DNA from: Streptomyces sp. NBC_00250 | GTDB lineage: Bacteria; Actinomycetota; Actinomycetes; Streptomycetales; Streptomycetaceae | Assembly (NCBI RefSeq): GCF_036192275.1 | Contig: NZ_CP108088.1 | Coordinates: 558,001-622,000 of the forward strand | DNA length: 64,000 nt | Direction of reading: 5' to 3' | Part shown: positions 1 to 8,692 of the stretch, piece after piece | Layout of the letters: each line of letters begins with the position of its first letter | How positions within the stretch are numbered: position 1 is the first letter of the stretch | Notes under the pieces: model-generated | What the model was told of the DNA's origin: nothing | The model's input: the letters and a program-made list of their open reading frames with translations, nothing else | Databases searched by the model: none | Translations under genes and position numbers: made by a program

Positions 1-662
1 CCGGCGCGTTCCACGGTGGGTGCGGCGAACCGCTCCAGGCGCAGTCGGCCTTCCGGGGCACGCTCCTCCACTGCCGCGAGGAGGGGCTCGGGCCCGCACG
101 AGTACACCAGGGCGCCGTCGGGCAGCCGGGTCAGCACCGCGTCCAGGTCGATGTGGCCCAGCTCGTCCTGCGGGACGAGCGTCACCTCACCTCCGAGCAG
201 GGCGAGTTCGGAGGTGAAGGCCATCGAGGCTCGGCTCCGGCCGCCGTAGACCATGCGCCACTCGACGCCCCGGCGGGCGGCCTCGCGGGCCATCGCGAGG
301 AGGGGCGTGATCCCGATGCCGCCGGCGACGAAGACGTACGAGCCGGCGTCCTCCAGGGCGAAGTGGTTGCGCGGTGCGGAGACCGTGACGGACTGGCCGG
401 GACGCAACTTCGTGTGCACGTGGCGCGAACCGCCGCGCGAGGAAGGTTCGTTGAGGACGCCGATCCGGTACGCGCCCTGGTCGTGCGGGTCGCCGCACAG
501 GCTGTACTGGCGGATCTGGCCGCCGACGTGCACGTCGATGTGGGCGCCGGGCGTCCAGGCGGGCAGGGGTTTGCCGTCGGGGTGGGTGAGCTCGACGGAC
601 AGTACGCCCTCGGCCTCCCATGTCATGCGGTGGACGATCAGGTGCAGTGGGTTCTCGCTCAT
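1..662 (-). CDS. Oxygenase reductase, phthalate-dioxygenase-reductase (VanB-like) family, partial
   Basis: Only the first 220 residues are in the window; the C-terminus lies beyond the left edge. The visible part has a flavin-binding barrel with the RxYS motif (R51, Y53, S54), then an NAD-binding domain with AGGIGITPLL (near 113-122) and the closing YSCGPEPLL (near 187-195). Family members end in a plant-type 2Fe-2S ferredoxin domain, which would be encoded off the window. They pass electrons from NAD(P)H to a Rieske or similar oxygenase; no oxygenase is visible, so it may also lie to the left. The ATG follows AAGGAGG by 9 nt. It is the last visible gene of the leftward catabolic operon, 56 bp after the ThDP enzyme. 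Confidence 0.88.
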   Translation of the reverse strand, partial: MSENPLHLIVHRMTWEAEGVLSVELTHPDGKPLPAWTPGAHIDVHVGGQIRQYSLCGDPHDQGAYRIGVLNEPSSRGGSRHVHTKLRPGQSVTVSAPRNHFALEDAGSYVFVAGGIGITPLLAMAREAARRGVEWRMVYGGRSRASMAFTSELALLGGEVTLVPQDELGHIDLDAVLTRLPDGALVYSCGPEPLLAAVEERAPEGRLRLERFAAPTVERA

Positions 663-718
663 GGCCTGGTGCCTCCTTACCGGCGGTCGGGCAGTGCGGG
701 GTGCGGGACGGGACCGGG

Positions 719-2353
719 TTACCTGACCGGGATCCGCACGGGTGGGGTGAACGGGTTCTTCATCGGGCCGAGGGCCGCGAGGTCGACCTCGACGAGCGTC
801 GGCCCGTCCGAGGCGACGGCCTCGGCGATGACCGGTGCCGCGTGTTCCTCGGCGGCGATCCGCAGGTACGGCAGGCCGCAGGCGCGGGCGAGGAGTTCGA
901 AGTCGGGTGTCACCAGGTCGACTCCGGAGCGCCGCTCGCTGTGGCGGTCCTGCATGTTGCGCAGCACGCCGTATCCGCCGTCGTTGAAGACGATCAAGGT
1001 GAGGCGGGGCCGCTCCTGGGCGAGGGTGAGCAGTTCTCCGAGGTGGACGGCGAGCCCGCCGTCACCGGCCATGACGACGGTGGGTGCGTCGGGCCGCGCG
1101 AGCGCCGCACCGATGCCCATGCCGAGGCCCTGGCCGATGCCGCCGCCGCGCGGGAAGACGTTGTCCCGGGGGTCGTACATCTCAAGGAGGCGGTTGCCCC
1201 AGCTGCTGGAGGGGATGGTGACGTCGCGGGCGACGACGGCTTCACGGGGCAGCGCGGCGCGGATCGCGTCGCAGATCGCGGCCTGCGGGCCGATGTTGTC
1301 GTGCAGGGTCGCCCGTACGTCGGCGCGGGCGGCGCGGACTCGTTCGCACCAGCCGTCCTCGGCGGGTGCGGCGTGCCTGATCAGGGCCGTCAGGGTGGGC
1401 GCGGCGTCGCCGTGCAGGGGGTGCGTGACCGGGTAGACGCGGCCGAGCGCCGCCGCGTCGAGGTCGATCTGGATGTGCGCCGGGGGCAGTTCCAGGGTGT
1501 AGTCGGCGGTCTCGTTGGAGCGGAAGTGGGTGCCGATGGTGACGAGCACGTCCGCGTCGGCGAGGAGGCCGCGGACGGCCGGGGTGGTGGCGAAGTTGCC
1601 GATGACCTGCTCGTGGTCCTCGGGCACCGTGCCGCGCCCGGAGTTGGAGGTGAGCAGTCCCGCTCCGGTCGCCTCCAGGAGCCGGGCGAGTTCGCCGCGG
1701 GCTCCGGTCGCGCCGCCGCCGGCCCAGACGAGCGGTCGGCGGGCGGAGGCCAGAAGCGCGCCGGCGGCAGTGAGTTCGCCGTCCGTGGGGGCGGGCACGG
1801 CGGGGTATTCGGGGGCGACGGGGCCGTCGGTCTGGGGCGCGTACTGGAGGTCGATGGGCCATTCCACGCTGGCCGGTCCGCCGGTGCCGCCGGGCCCGCC
1901 GAGCGCGGCGCGCGCCGCCTCGCGCAGGATCTGGCCGGCCCTCTCGGTGTCCGGCACGGTCGCGGCGTGGGCCGACACGGCGCTGAGCATGCCGAGCTGG
2001 TCCTTGGTCTCGTGGATGAACCCGCGTCCGCTGCCGAGGAATTCGCTCTCGATCTGGCCGGTGACGTGCAGGACGGAGCTGCCTGCGCTCAGCGACTCGA
2101 TGAGCGATCCGGCGGCGTTGCCGGCGCCGGTTCCCGTGGAGGTCAGGGCGCAGCCCAGGGAGCCGCGGGCCCGTCCGTAGGCGTCGGCGGCGTTCACGGC
2201 CGATGCCTCGTGGCGTACGGGGACGAAGCGGAGTTCGCGGTCGACGGCTTCGACGAGCGGCAGGTTGTGCACGCTGACGATGCCGAAGACGGTGTCGATG
2301 CCCAGTTCGCGCAGGACGGCGACGAGGAGATCGCCTCCGTTGTCGTATCGCAT
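719..2353 (-). CDS. Thiamine-diphosphate-dependent enzyme, acetolactate synthase / benzoylformate decarboxylase superfamily
   Basis: A 544-residue protein with the three-domain layout of the acetolactate-synthase-like superfamily. The cofactor-activating glutamate is E49 in the segment VRHEASAVNAADAYGRA. The C-terminal ThDP/Mg motif starts with GDGGLAVHLGEL and ends in the conserved Asn of IVFNDGGYG. No small regulatory subunit is nearby, so branched-chain amino acid synthesis is unlikely. Inside an aromatic-type catabolic operon it more likely decarboxylates a 2-oxo acid or makes or breaks a carbon-carbon bond beside a carbonyl. The precise reaction cannot be read from sequence. It starts 9 bp after the SDR gene stop, with GAGGAGA before its ATG, consistent with operon expression. 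Confidence 0.85.
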   Translation of the reverse strand: MRYDNGGDLLVAVLRELGIDTVFGIVSVHNLPLVEAVDRELRFVPVRHEASAVNAADAYGRARGSLGCALTSTGTGAGNAAGSLIESLSAGSSVLHVTGQIESEFLGSGRGFIHETKDQLGMLSAVSAHAATVPDTERAGQILREAARAALGGPGGTGGPASVEWPIDLQYAPQTDGPVAPEYPAVPAPTDGELTAAGALLASARRPLVWAGGGATGARGELARLLEATGAGLLTSNSGRGTVPEDHEQVIGNFATTPAVRGLLADADVLVTIGTHFRSNETADYTLELPPAHIQIDLDAAALGRVYPVTHPLHGDAAPTLTALIRHAAPAEDGWCERVRAARADVRATLHDNIGPQAAICDAIRAALPREAVVARDVTIPSSSWGNRLLEMYDPRDNVFPRGGGIGQGLGMGIGAALARPDAPTVVMAGDGGLAVHLGELLTLAQERPRLTLIVFNDGGYGVLRNMQDRHSERRSGVDLVTPDFELLARACGLPYLRIAAEEHAAPVIAEAVASDGPTLVEVDLAALGPMKNPFTPPVRIPVR

Positions 2354-2362
2354 GGTGTCTCC

Positions 2363-3151
2363 TCAGAGGATGGAGCGGCCGACGCCGCCGCAGACGTCGA
2401 TGCTGGTGCCGGTGATGTACGAGGCGCGGGGCGAGAGGAGGGTGACGACCGCGTACGCGACCTCGTCGGCCCGGCCGAGCCGGCCGAGGGCGACGCCCCG
2501 GTCGGCGGCGAGTTCCGCCTGCCAGTCCTCGTAGCTCGTGCCGGTGGCGGCCGCGGCGTGGCGGCGGGTCCACTGGCCGGTGTCGATGAGGCCCAGGCAC
2601 ACGGAGTTGACCCGGATGCCGTCGCCGGCCAGTTCGACCGACAGGGACTTGGAGAGGTTGAGGATGCCGGCGCGGGCGGCGCTGGTGGTGATGAGCCGGG
2701 GCTCGGGCTGCTTGGCGAGGACCGCGTTGATGTTGACGATGCTCGCCGCGCCGGAGCGGGCGAGGAACGGGCGGGCGGCACGCAGGGGGTTCAGCACCCC
2801 GGCGAACTTGAGCTCCAGTTCGTCGCGCCAGTCCTCGGCGGTCGAGTCGTCGAGGCCCTTCATGCGGGACTGTCCGGCGTTGTTGACGAGTCCGTCGACG
2901 CCGCCGAAGGTGTCGGCGGCGCGTCGTACGAAGCCGTCCACGGCGTCGGCGTCCCGGACGTCGCAGACGCCGGTGAACAGGCGGTCGCGTCCGGCGCCGA
3001 GCCGGGCGGCCGCCTTGGCGAGGCGGTCGGCGTCACGGCCGCAGGTGGCGACACGGGCGCCTTCGTCGAGCAGGGCGCGGACCGTGGCCAGGCCGACGCC
3101 CGAGCTGCCGCCGGTGACCACGATGGTGCGGTCGGCGAGGCCCAGATCCAT
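2363..3151 (-). CDS. SDR-family protein lacking the catalytic Tyr/Lys pair
   Basis: A 262-residue Rossmann protein with the nucleotide motif TGGSSGVG near the N-terminus, the NNAG motif, and a C-terminal glycine-rich end typical of short-chain dehydrogenases. Where most SDRs carry YxxxK, this protein reads ITTSAARAGILNLSK, so the Tyr position is Thr and the Lys position is Arg. I checked this against the DNA at 2650-2700. It may catalyse a reaction that does not use the usual proton relay, or have a binding role. It sits between the second SDR and the ThDP gene in the operon. An AGGAGA sequence 8 nt upstream supports the ATG. Confidence 0.82.
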   Translation of the reverse strand: MDLGLADRTIVVTGGSSGVGLATVRALLDEGARVATCGRDADRLAKAAARLGAGRDRLFTGVCDVRDADAVDGFVRRAADTFGGVDGLVNNAGQSRMKGLDDSTAEDWRDELELKFAGVLNPLRAARPFLARSGAASIVNINAVLAKQPEPRLITTSAARAGILNLSKSLSVELAGDGIRVNSVCLGLIDTGQWTRRHAAAATGTSYEDWQAELAADRGVALGRLGRADEVAYAVVTLLSPRASYITGTSIDVCGGVGRSIL

Positions 3152-3170
3152 AACGGGGTTCTCCTGCTTG

Positions 3171-3926
3171 TCAGTTCATGGTGAATCCGCCGTTGACGGC
3201 GATCACCTGTCCGGTCAGATAGCGGGACTCCTCGCCGAGCAGATAGGAGACGATCCCGGTGAGGTCGTCGGGCTGCTGCGGCCGGGAGACGGCCCGGTTC
3301 AGGCGGTAGAGGTCGTGCCGCTCGGCGGGCACGGTCTCGGTCGCCTCGCATTCGGTGAGTCCGGGGGCGACCGCGTTGACGGTGATCCCCTTGTCGCCGA
3401 GTTCGCGCGCCATGGCCCGGGTGAGGGCGATGACCGCTCCCTTGGAGGCGATGTAGTGAGCGAGGCGCGGGGAGCCGTAGAGGGCGGCGTCCGAGGCGAT
3501 GTTGACGATCCGGCCCGGCTCCGCGAAGAGCGGGTGGAGGGCCTTGGAGACCAGCCAGGGGCCGCGGGCGTTGACCGTCATCAGCCGGTCCCACACCTCG
3601 ATGTCGATGTCCTGGAACTCCTTGCCGCCCACGCCGTTGGCGAGCGCCGCGTTGTTCACCAGGCCGTACAGCGGGCCGAGCTCCCGCACGGCGGCCGCGA
3701 GCGCGGCCACCGATTCCGGGTCGGCGACGTCGCACCGCACGAAGTGGGCGTCGATGCCCTCCGCGCGCAGTTCCGCCGCCGCGTGTTCGCCCCGCTCCCG
3801 CTCCAGTTCGGCGAGGACGACCCGGAAGCCGTCCTCGCCCGCCCGGCGGGCCATGGCCAGTCCCAGGCCACGGCCCGCTCCGGTGACGACGACGGTGCGT
3901 GCGTCGGCAGGGGGCAGGTCAGCCAC
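3171..3926 (-). CDS. SDR-family oxidoreductase (canonical)
   Basis: A 251-residue short-chain dehydrogenase. It has TGAGRGLG at the dinucleotide site, NNAAL in place of NNAG, a Ser in the VNIASDAALYG segment and the canonical YIASK catalytic pair, so it should be active. The C-terminus GQVIAVNGGF is typical of the family. The GTG start overlaps the end of the cupin gene by 8 bp, which indicates translational coupling. In this operon it likely oxidises or reduces an alcohol/ketone or dihydrodiol intermediate. The substrate cannot be inferred, and the canonical active site contrasts with that of the neighbouring SDR. Confidence 0.86.
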   Translation of the reverse strand: MADLPPADARTVVVTGAGRGLGLAMARRAGEDGFRVVLAELERERGEHAAAELRAEGIDAHFVRCDVADPESVAALAAAVRELGPLYGLVNNAALANGVGGKEFQDIDIEVWDRLMTVNARGPWLVSKALHPLFAEPGRIVNIASDAALYGSPRLAHYIASKGAVIALTRAMARELGDKGITVNAVAPGLTECEATETVPAERHDLYRLNRAVSRPQQPDDLTGIVSYLLGEESRYLTGQVIAVNGGFTMN

Positions 3927-4440
3927 GGGTGACGCCGTGCATCGGCGAGTACTCGGGGTAGGTCGGGACCTGCGGCTTCTGCGTGCCGATGACGACGCAG
4001 AAGAGGGCGTCGGTGTCCCCCTCGTTCTTCAGGGAGCGGGTCACGCCGGCCGGGACGACGATCATGTCGCGGTAGCCGAGGGTCCGGTACTCGACCTCGT
4101 CGGGGCCTCGGTGGATGCCGACCTTGACCTCGCCCTCCAGGACGAAGAAGGCCTCTTCGACGTCGTGGTGGGTGTGGGCCGGGCCCTCGGCGCCGGGCGG
4201 AAGCAGCATGTTGGAGAAGGTGAAGCCGCCGGACGGGATGATGCGGCTGTCGCCCTCGTGGTTGCCGGTGGCGCCGGAGCCGACGTAGCGGATCTGGCCG
4301 CGGCGGTACTGCGGGCCGGCCTTCTCCTGGAAGGAGAGGGTGTCGAAGTCGGCGACCCGGGAGGCCTTGGTGGCGATGAGGGAGTCGGTGTACGCGGCGA
4401 GGTCGTCGCCGTTGTCGTACGCGGTGGTGGTCAGAGGCAT
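3919..4440 (-). CDS. Cupin-domain protein
   Basis: A 173-residue single-cupin protein. The core contains the first cupin motif as PAHTHHDVEEAFFVLEGEV (metal ligands HTH and E) and a second motif around YRDMIVVPAGVTRSLKNEG. Such proteins are metal-dependent dioxygenases, isomerases or small-molecule binders; some act on open-ring or phenolic intermediates of aromatic catabolism. The gene starts 12 bp after the alpha/beta-hydrolase stop and overlaps the following SDR start, so it belongs to the same transcript. Enzyme versus binding role is not resolved. Confidence 0.82.
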   Translation of the reverse strand: MPLTTTAYDNGDDLAAYTDSLIATKASRVADFDTLSFQEKAGPQYRRGQIRYVGSGATGNHEGDSRIIPSGGFTFSNMLLPPGAEGPAHTHHDVEEAFFVLEGEVKVGIHRGPDEVEYRTLGYRDMIVVPAGVTRSLKNEGDTDALFCVVIGTQKPQVPTYPEYSPMHGVTRG

Positions 4441-4452
4441 GGGAGACAGCTC

Positions 4453-5259
4453 CTATTCGGGGATGCGTGCGGTGATGCGGAGGTGGGAGAGGACCCAGGC
4501 GTTGAAGCGTCCGGGCTGCTCCTGGTTGGCCAGGTGACCGGCGTCCTTGACGATCACGAAGGCGGTCTTGTGGAGGGCCCCGGCGATGGCCTGACTCGCC
4601 TCGACGCCGGTGACCTCGTCCTGGTCGCCGCAGAGGACGAGCGAGGGCGCGGTGACCGTGGGCAGTTCGGCGCGCAGGTCGGCCGAGGCCATGGACTCGG
4701 CGGCGTACCCGTAGCCCGGGAGCCGTACCGAGGCCGCCATGGTGTCGACGATCCGGCGGACCAGTCCGGCCGGCGCGCCGGGTGACACCAGGCGTGGTCC
4801 GCGGGCCTCGGCGAAGGCGCGCGGGCCGAGTTCGGCGAGCTCGGTGGCGCGGGCCCGCATGCCCGCCGCCTTCGTCTCGTCCGTCCCCGAGCCGGGGCTG
4901 GAGTCGGCGACGATCACCGAGGCGACGAGGTCCGGGTGGCGGGAGGCGAGCCGCAGGGCGATCACACCGCCCCAGGAGACGCCGAGCACATGGGCGCTGC
5001 CGCCGCGCTCCCGGATCAATCGGGCCGCCGTGTCCGCGAAGTCGTCGAGGGTGAGGGCGACTTCGGGGTCGGGCGACCGGGCGTAGCCGGGGGCGTCCCA
5101 GGCGACGACCCGGGCGTACGCGGAGAGTTCGGCGAGCTGCGGGGCGAAGGCGGCCGAAGAGGAGCCGATGCCGTGGAGGCAGAGGAGCAGCGGGCCGTGG
5201 TCGCCGGCTTCCTCGACGTGGACGTCCGTGGACGCCGGGGCGAGGAGGTCGGTGTTCAC
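4453..5259 (-). CDS. Alpha/beta hydrolase, meta-cleavage-product-hydrolase-like
   Basis: A 268-residue alpha/beta hydrolase. It shows the oxyanion motif LHGIGSS, the nucleophile elbow GVSWGG (Ser), an acid in LCGDQDEVT and a late His in AGHLANQEQ. I chose the GTG at 5259 because it overlaps the stop of the upstream gene as GTGA, and because the conserved fold starts soon after; the open frame continues upstream, but that part only covers the other strand's overlap. Hydrolases of this type cleave carbon-carbon bonds in ring-fission products (DmpD/BphD-like) or esters. Its place beside an extradiol dioxygenase and an aldehyde dehydrogenase favours a ring-fission-product hydrolase, but that is inference. 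Confidence 0.83.
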   Translation of the reverse strand: MNTDLLAPASTDVHVEEAGDHGPLLLCLHGIGSSSAAFAPQLAELSAYARVVAWDAPGYARSPDPEVALTLDDFADTAARLIRERGGSAHVLGVSWGGVIALRLASRHPDLVASVIVADSSPGSGTDETKAAGMRARATELAELGPRAFAEARGPRLVSPGAPAGLVRRIVDTMAASVRLPGYGYAAESMASADLRAELPTVTAPSLVLCGDQDEVTGVEASQAIAGALHKTAFVIVKDAGHLANQEQPGRFNAWVLSHLRITARIPE

Positions 5260-6053
5260 AGGATCTGCCCCGTCCGACCGGCCAGCGCGGCAAGACCGCG
5301 CAGCACGGCGTACGGCACCACCTGGCTGGTCGCCGGGTTGCCCGGGTCGGGCAGGTGCGCGACCTCGAAGCGGTACGCCCCGTGCGCGCCGGACGCCTCG
5401 ATCAGATGGCGCGTGTGGTGTGCCGCGGGGTCGGCGACGACCCGGACCCGCACAGCGTCCAGGTCGCCGACGGCCAGCGCGACCGAGGCGGCCACGTTCG
5501 TCGATTTGGGGAACTTCGCCGGGACCTCGCGGGCGGTGCCGGTCATGACCTCGACCGGGCCGGTCGCCGTCCGCATCCGGGCGAGCAACTCCTCGTCCAT
5601 CCAGGGCTGTTCGAGGGTCGAAGGCAGTTTGGTGGTGGTCAGCCGGACCTCGTCCAGGGGCCCGAGCGAGCGGGCGGCCTGGAGCAGGTCGAGTCCGCCG
5701 ACGGCGCCGCCGGTGAAGTACACCCGGCCGGGTCCCGCCGCGAGCAGCCGCTTCGCGAGCTCCTCGTCGGTCATCGCGCCGCTGGAGGCGATGAGCAGGT
5801 CGGTGCCGGAGGCGAGCACGCGCTCCCCCCATTCCCGTACGACTCCCTGGCCGGCGGCCTCCACGATCAGGTCGCAGAGCTCCAGCGCCTCCTCGAAGGG
5901 GACCTGGGGGGCGGGCGCCGCGTCACCGAGCGGACGGTTGTCGACGACGCACACCAGCTCGGCGCCGTCCACCTGCCCGTCGGCGAGGGCGGTGCCGACG
6001 ATCCTGCCGATCGCGCCCCAGCCGACGACTCCGACCTTGCGTGCGGTGCTCAT
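5256..6053 (-). CDS. L-aspartate dehydrogenase-like protein (NadX/DUF108 family)
   Basis: A 265-residue protein with an N-terminal NAD-binding motif GVVGWGAIG and the DUF108 signature region FPKSTNVAASVALA, followed by the conserved NPATS segment near the C-terminus. Family members oxidatively deaminate L-aspartate to iminoaspartate for NAD synthesis. No nadA or nadC is nearby; instead the gene is coupled to an extradiol dioxygenase (ATGA overlap upstream) and a hydrolase (GTGA overlap downstream). I infer a recruited dehydrogenase acting on an amino or hydroxy intermediate of the catabolic pathway. The real start is the ATG at 6053, not an upstream continuation of the frame. Confidence 0.82.
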   Translation of the reverse strand: MSTARKVGVVGWGAIGRIVGTALADGQVDGAELVCVVDNRPLGDAAPAPQVPFEEALELCDLIVEAAGQGVVREWGERVLASGTDLLIASSGAMTDEELAKRLLAAGPGRVYFTGGAVGGLDLLQAARSLGPLDEVRLTTTKLPSTLEQPWMDEELLARMRTATGPVEVMTGTAREVPAKFPKSTNVAASVALAVGDLDAVRVRVVADPAAHHTRHLIEASGAHGAYRFEVAHLPDPGNPATSQVVPYAVLRGLAALAGRTGQIL

Positions 6054-6994
6054 GCGTTGTCCTTCCTGGCGTCGACGGGGGCGAGCGGGCCGGGGTCCGG
6101 CGTGCCCGCCATGTGGCAGCGGATCTCCTTCGACGGCGGACCCGCCGTCCCCCACAGGTCGGAGAGCTCCGGGACCCGTCGCCACACGCGGGCGATCCAG
6201 GCGTCCTCGACGATCTGGGCGACCTCGGAGGTGTACTCGCAGACGAGCCCGGACGGGTCGGTGAAGTAGGAGAAGGTGTTGTTTCCGGGGCCGTGGCGGC
6301 CGGGTCCCCACTGGGGGGTGATGCCGTGGTGGCGGAGCCGGCCGAGTCCGCGCATGAAGTGGTCGACCGAGCTCATCTCGTACGCGACGTGGTTGAGCGA
6401 GGTCCATTCGGCCTGGTTGAAGGCGATGCAGTGGTGGTCGGCGTTGCAGCGCAGGAAGGCCATCTGGTGCTCGGACCAGTCGGAGACGCGCAGTCCCAGC
6501 ACCTCGCGGTAGAAGGCGACGGCGGCGTCGATGTCGACGGTGTTGAGCACGGCGTGGGTGACGCCGACGGGCACGGCGCCGTCCCGTCCACGCGGGACGA
6601 CCGCCTCGACGTGGGCGCTGATCTCGACGAGGCGCCCTTCGGGGTCGGCGAACCGCAGCCCGTATCCGCCGCCCGCCTGGTCGAGCGGGCCGGGGCCGAA
6701 GACGGGCACGATGCCGCGTGCTTCGAGGCGCCGGGCGGCCTCGTCGACCTCGGCGGGGGTGGCGACGGCGAAGGCGAGCCGGCCGAGGCCCACGCGCTCG
6801 CGTTCGGTCAGGTGCAGGACGTGGTGTTCGTCGCCGGTGCCGCGCAGCCACCGCGCGCCGTTGTCTGACTCGACGGTCTCCAGCCCCCAGACCTCCTCGT
6901 AGAAGTCGGCGGCCTCGGTGAAGGCGGGCGTGTGCAGCTCGACGTAGCGCAGGGAGCGGAGCCGGGCGATCGGGCCGGGCGGTGAGGGTTGCAT
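6050..6994 (-). CDS. Type I extradiol ring-cleavage dioxygenase (two VOC domains)
   Basis: A 314-residue, two-domain vicinal-oxygen-chelate protein. The metal ligands of type I extradiol dioxygenases are visible in the C-terminal domain: H147 (VTHAVLN), H202 (LNHVAYE) and E253 (LVCEYTSE), with the preceding GPGNNTFSYFTDPSG loop. This enzyme probably opens a catechol-type ring next to the diol. The ATG at 6994 has GGAGAG 5 nt upstream; the frame extends farther upstream but there only encodes the tandem repeat. It overlaps the aspartate-dehydrogenase-like gene by 4 bp. It is the best single pointer to aromatic catabolism in this operon. Confidence 0.9.
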   Translation of the reverse strand: MQPSPPGPIARLRSLRYVELHTPAFTEAADFYEEVWGLETVESDNGARWLRGTGDEHHVLHLTERERVGLGRLAFAVATPAEVDEAARRLEARGIVPVFGPGPLDQAGGGYGLRFADPEGRLVEISAHVEAVVPRGRDGAVPVGVTHAVLNTVDIDAAVAFYREVLGLRVSDWSEHQMAFLRCNADHHCIAFNQAEWTSLNHVAYEMSSVDHFMRGLGRLRHHGITPQWGPGRHGPGNNTFSYFTDPSGLVCEYTSEVAQIVEDAWIARVWRRVPELSDLWGTAGPPSKEIRCHMAGTPDPGPLAPVDARKDNA

Positions 6995-7016
6995 GGGTCT
7001 CTCCAGTCGGGCGGGC

Positions 7017-7112
7017 GTGCCCGGACGGTTGGCTCGGGGGCCCGGACGGTTGGCCGGGGGCCGGACGGTTGGCCGGGGGCGTGCCCGGACGGTTGGCTCG
7101 GGGGCGTGCCGG
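7017..7112. repeat. Four-copy imperfect tandem repeat, core CCGGACGGTTGGC
   Basis: The 13-bp core CCGGACGGTTGGC occurs at 7021, 7042, 7061 and 7085, separated by G-rich linkers of variable length. The array fills the gap between the aldehyde dehydrogenase stop (7114) and the dioxygenase leader. On the transcribed strand it reads as repeated CCAACCGTCC. The function is unknown. Confidence 0.85.
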
Positions 7113-7113
7113 G

Positions 7114-8598
7114 TCAGCCGGCCCAGGGAAGCGGGGCGTCGGAGGTGCCCCAGTACAGGGACTTCTGTCGCTGGTAGGCGCGGATCGCGTCCCGGCCCTT
7201 CTCCGTGCCGAGGCCGCTGTCCTTCCATCCGCTGAACGGGGTGGCGGCGCTGAACTGCTTGTACGTGTTGATCCAGACGGTGCCCGCCTCGATCCGGCGG
7301 GCGATCCGCCAGGCGGCGCGCAGGTCACGGGTCCAGATGCCGCAGGCGAGGCCGTAGACGGAGTCGTTGGCCTGGCGGACGAGGTCGTCCTCGTCGTCGT
7401 AGGGCAGGGCGACGAGGACCGGGCCGAAGATCTCCTCCCGGCAGGTGCGGGAGGTGTTGGCGAGGCCGTCGAGGACGGTCGGGAGGTAGTAGGCGCCGTC
7501 CTGGTAGCGCTCCCCCGTGGGCGCCGACCCGCCGCACAGCACGCGTGCGTCTTCGGAGCGGGCGAGGTCGACGTAGGCGGCGACGGAGTCGCGGTGGCGG
7601 TGGTGCACCAGCGGGCCGACCTGGGTGGAGGGGTCGGTGCCGGGGCCGACGCGCAGCTTGCGGACCCGCTCCACGAGCTCGCCGACGAAGGTGTCGTAGA
7701 TCTCGCGTGCCACGAAGAGCCGCGAGCCGGCGATGCAGGACTGGCCGCTGGACGAGAAGATCCCGAACAGCACCCCGGCCAACGCCTGCTCGATGTCGGC
7801 GTCGGCGCGCACGATGGTCGGCGACTTGCCGCCGAGCTCCAGCGAGGCGGGGACGAGCTTCTCGCCGGCGATCGCGGCGATGGACCGGCCCGTCTCGGTG
7901 CCCCCGGTGAATCCGATCCGGGCGACGAGGGGGTGGCGCACGAGGGCGTCGCCGACGATCCGGCCGCTGCCGGGCAGGACCGAGAGGAGGGCGGTCGGCA
8001 GGCCGAACTCGTCGAGTGCCCGGGTGATCAGCCGCCCGAGGGCGAGGGAGACCAGGGGGGTCCAGGCGGCGGGCTTGAGGAGGACGGCGTTGCCCGCGGC
8101 GAGTGCGGGGGCGATCTTCTGGGCGTCACTGGCGACCGGGGAGTTCCAGGGGTTGATCGCGCCGACCACGCCGATCGGTTCGTGGACGCTCATGGTGACG
8201 TACGGGCCGCGGGACGGCGTGAGCGTGTCCTCGGCCGTCTCCAGGGAGGCGGCCATGTACCGGAAGGTGCCCGCCGCGCTGAGTGCGAGGGCCCTGGTCT
8301 CGGTGAGGGTCTTGCCGGTGTCGGCGGTCTGTATCGCGGCGAGCTCGGGGGCGGCCTCTTCGGTCAGCTCGGCGATCCGGTACAGGAGGCGAGCGCGCTC
8401 ATGGGCGAGCAGGTCCCGCCAGGCGGGGTCCGCGACCGCCTTCGCCGCGGCCTCGGCCGCCTCGCCGACCTCGGCGGCGGAGGCGGAGTGGACGGTGGCC
8501 AGGACGCGCCCGGTCGCCGGATCGACGGTGTCGACGGGCTCGCCCGCACCGCGTCGCCACTGGCCCGCGATCAGGATGTCGGTGGGAAGGAGCGGCAC
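7114..8598 (-). CDS. NAD(P)-dependent aldehyde dehydrogenase
   Basis: A 494-residue member of the ALDH superfamily. It has the INPWNSP segment, FTGGTETG at the NAD site, the catalytic-base motif LELGGKSP and the nucleophile region FSSSGQSCIAGSR (Cys near residue 295). The GTG at 8598 is preceded by GGAGG 7 nt away and the first residues match the family N-terminus; the frame is open farther upstream but unlike the family. It is the promoter-proximal gene of the leftward operon. With an extradiol dioxygenase downstream it is likely a hydroxymuconic-semialdehyde-type dehydrogenase, which is an inference from context. Confidence 0.88.
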   Translation of the reverse strand: MPLLPTDILIAGQWRRGAGEPVDTVDPATGRVLATVHSASAAEVGEAAEAAAKAVADPAWRDLLAHERARLLYRIAELTEEAAPELAAIQTADTGKTLTETRALALSAAGTFRYMAASLETAEDTLTPSRGPYVTMSVHEPIGVVGAINPWNSPVASDAQKIAPALAAGNAVLLKPAAWTPLVSLALGRLITRALDEFGLPTALLSVLPGSGRIVGDALVRHPLVARIGFTGGTETGRSIAAIAGEKLVPASLELGGKSPTIVRADADIEQALAGVLFGIFSSSGQSCIAGSRLFVAREIYDTFVGELVERVRKLRVGPGTDPSTQVGPLVHHRHRDSVAAYVDLARSEDARVLCGGSAPTGERYQDGAYYLPTVLDGLANTSRTCREEIFGPVLVALPYDDEDDLVRQANDSVYGLACGIWTRDLRAAWRIARRIEAGTVWINTYKQFSAATPFSGWKDSGLGTEKGRDAIRAYQRQKSLYWGTSDAPLPWAG

Positions 8599-8692
8599 GG
8601 GTGGACCTCCGGGCAGGGGCGGAAGGGGAGTTGGCTCCGGGCACGGACGGAGTCCGGCGCGATCCCGAGATCGGAATCGTCGAAGCACTAGA

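Noticed and set aside
719..2353. Acetolactate synthase for branched-chain amino acids (ilvB)
   Set aside because: No ilvN or ilvC nearby, catabolic operon context, and only superfamily-level features are recognisable.
620..3184. Long rightward open frame (about 850 codons) across the ThDP and SDR genes
   Set aside because: It encodes low-complexity Gly/Ala/Val/Asp sequence, while the minus strand encodes clear enzymes.
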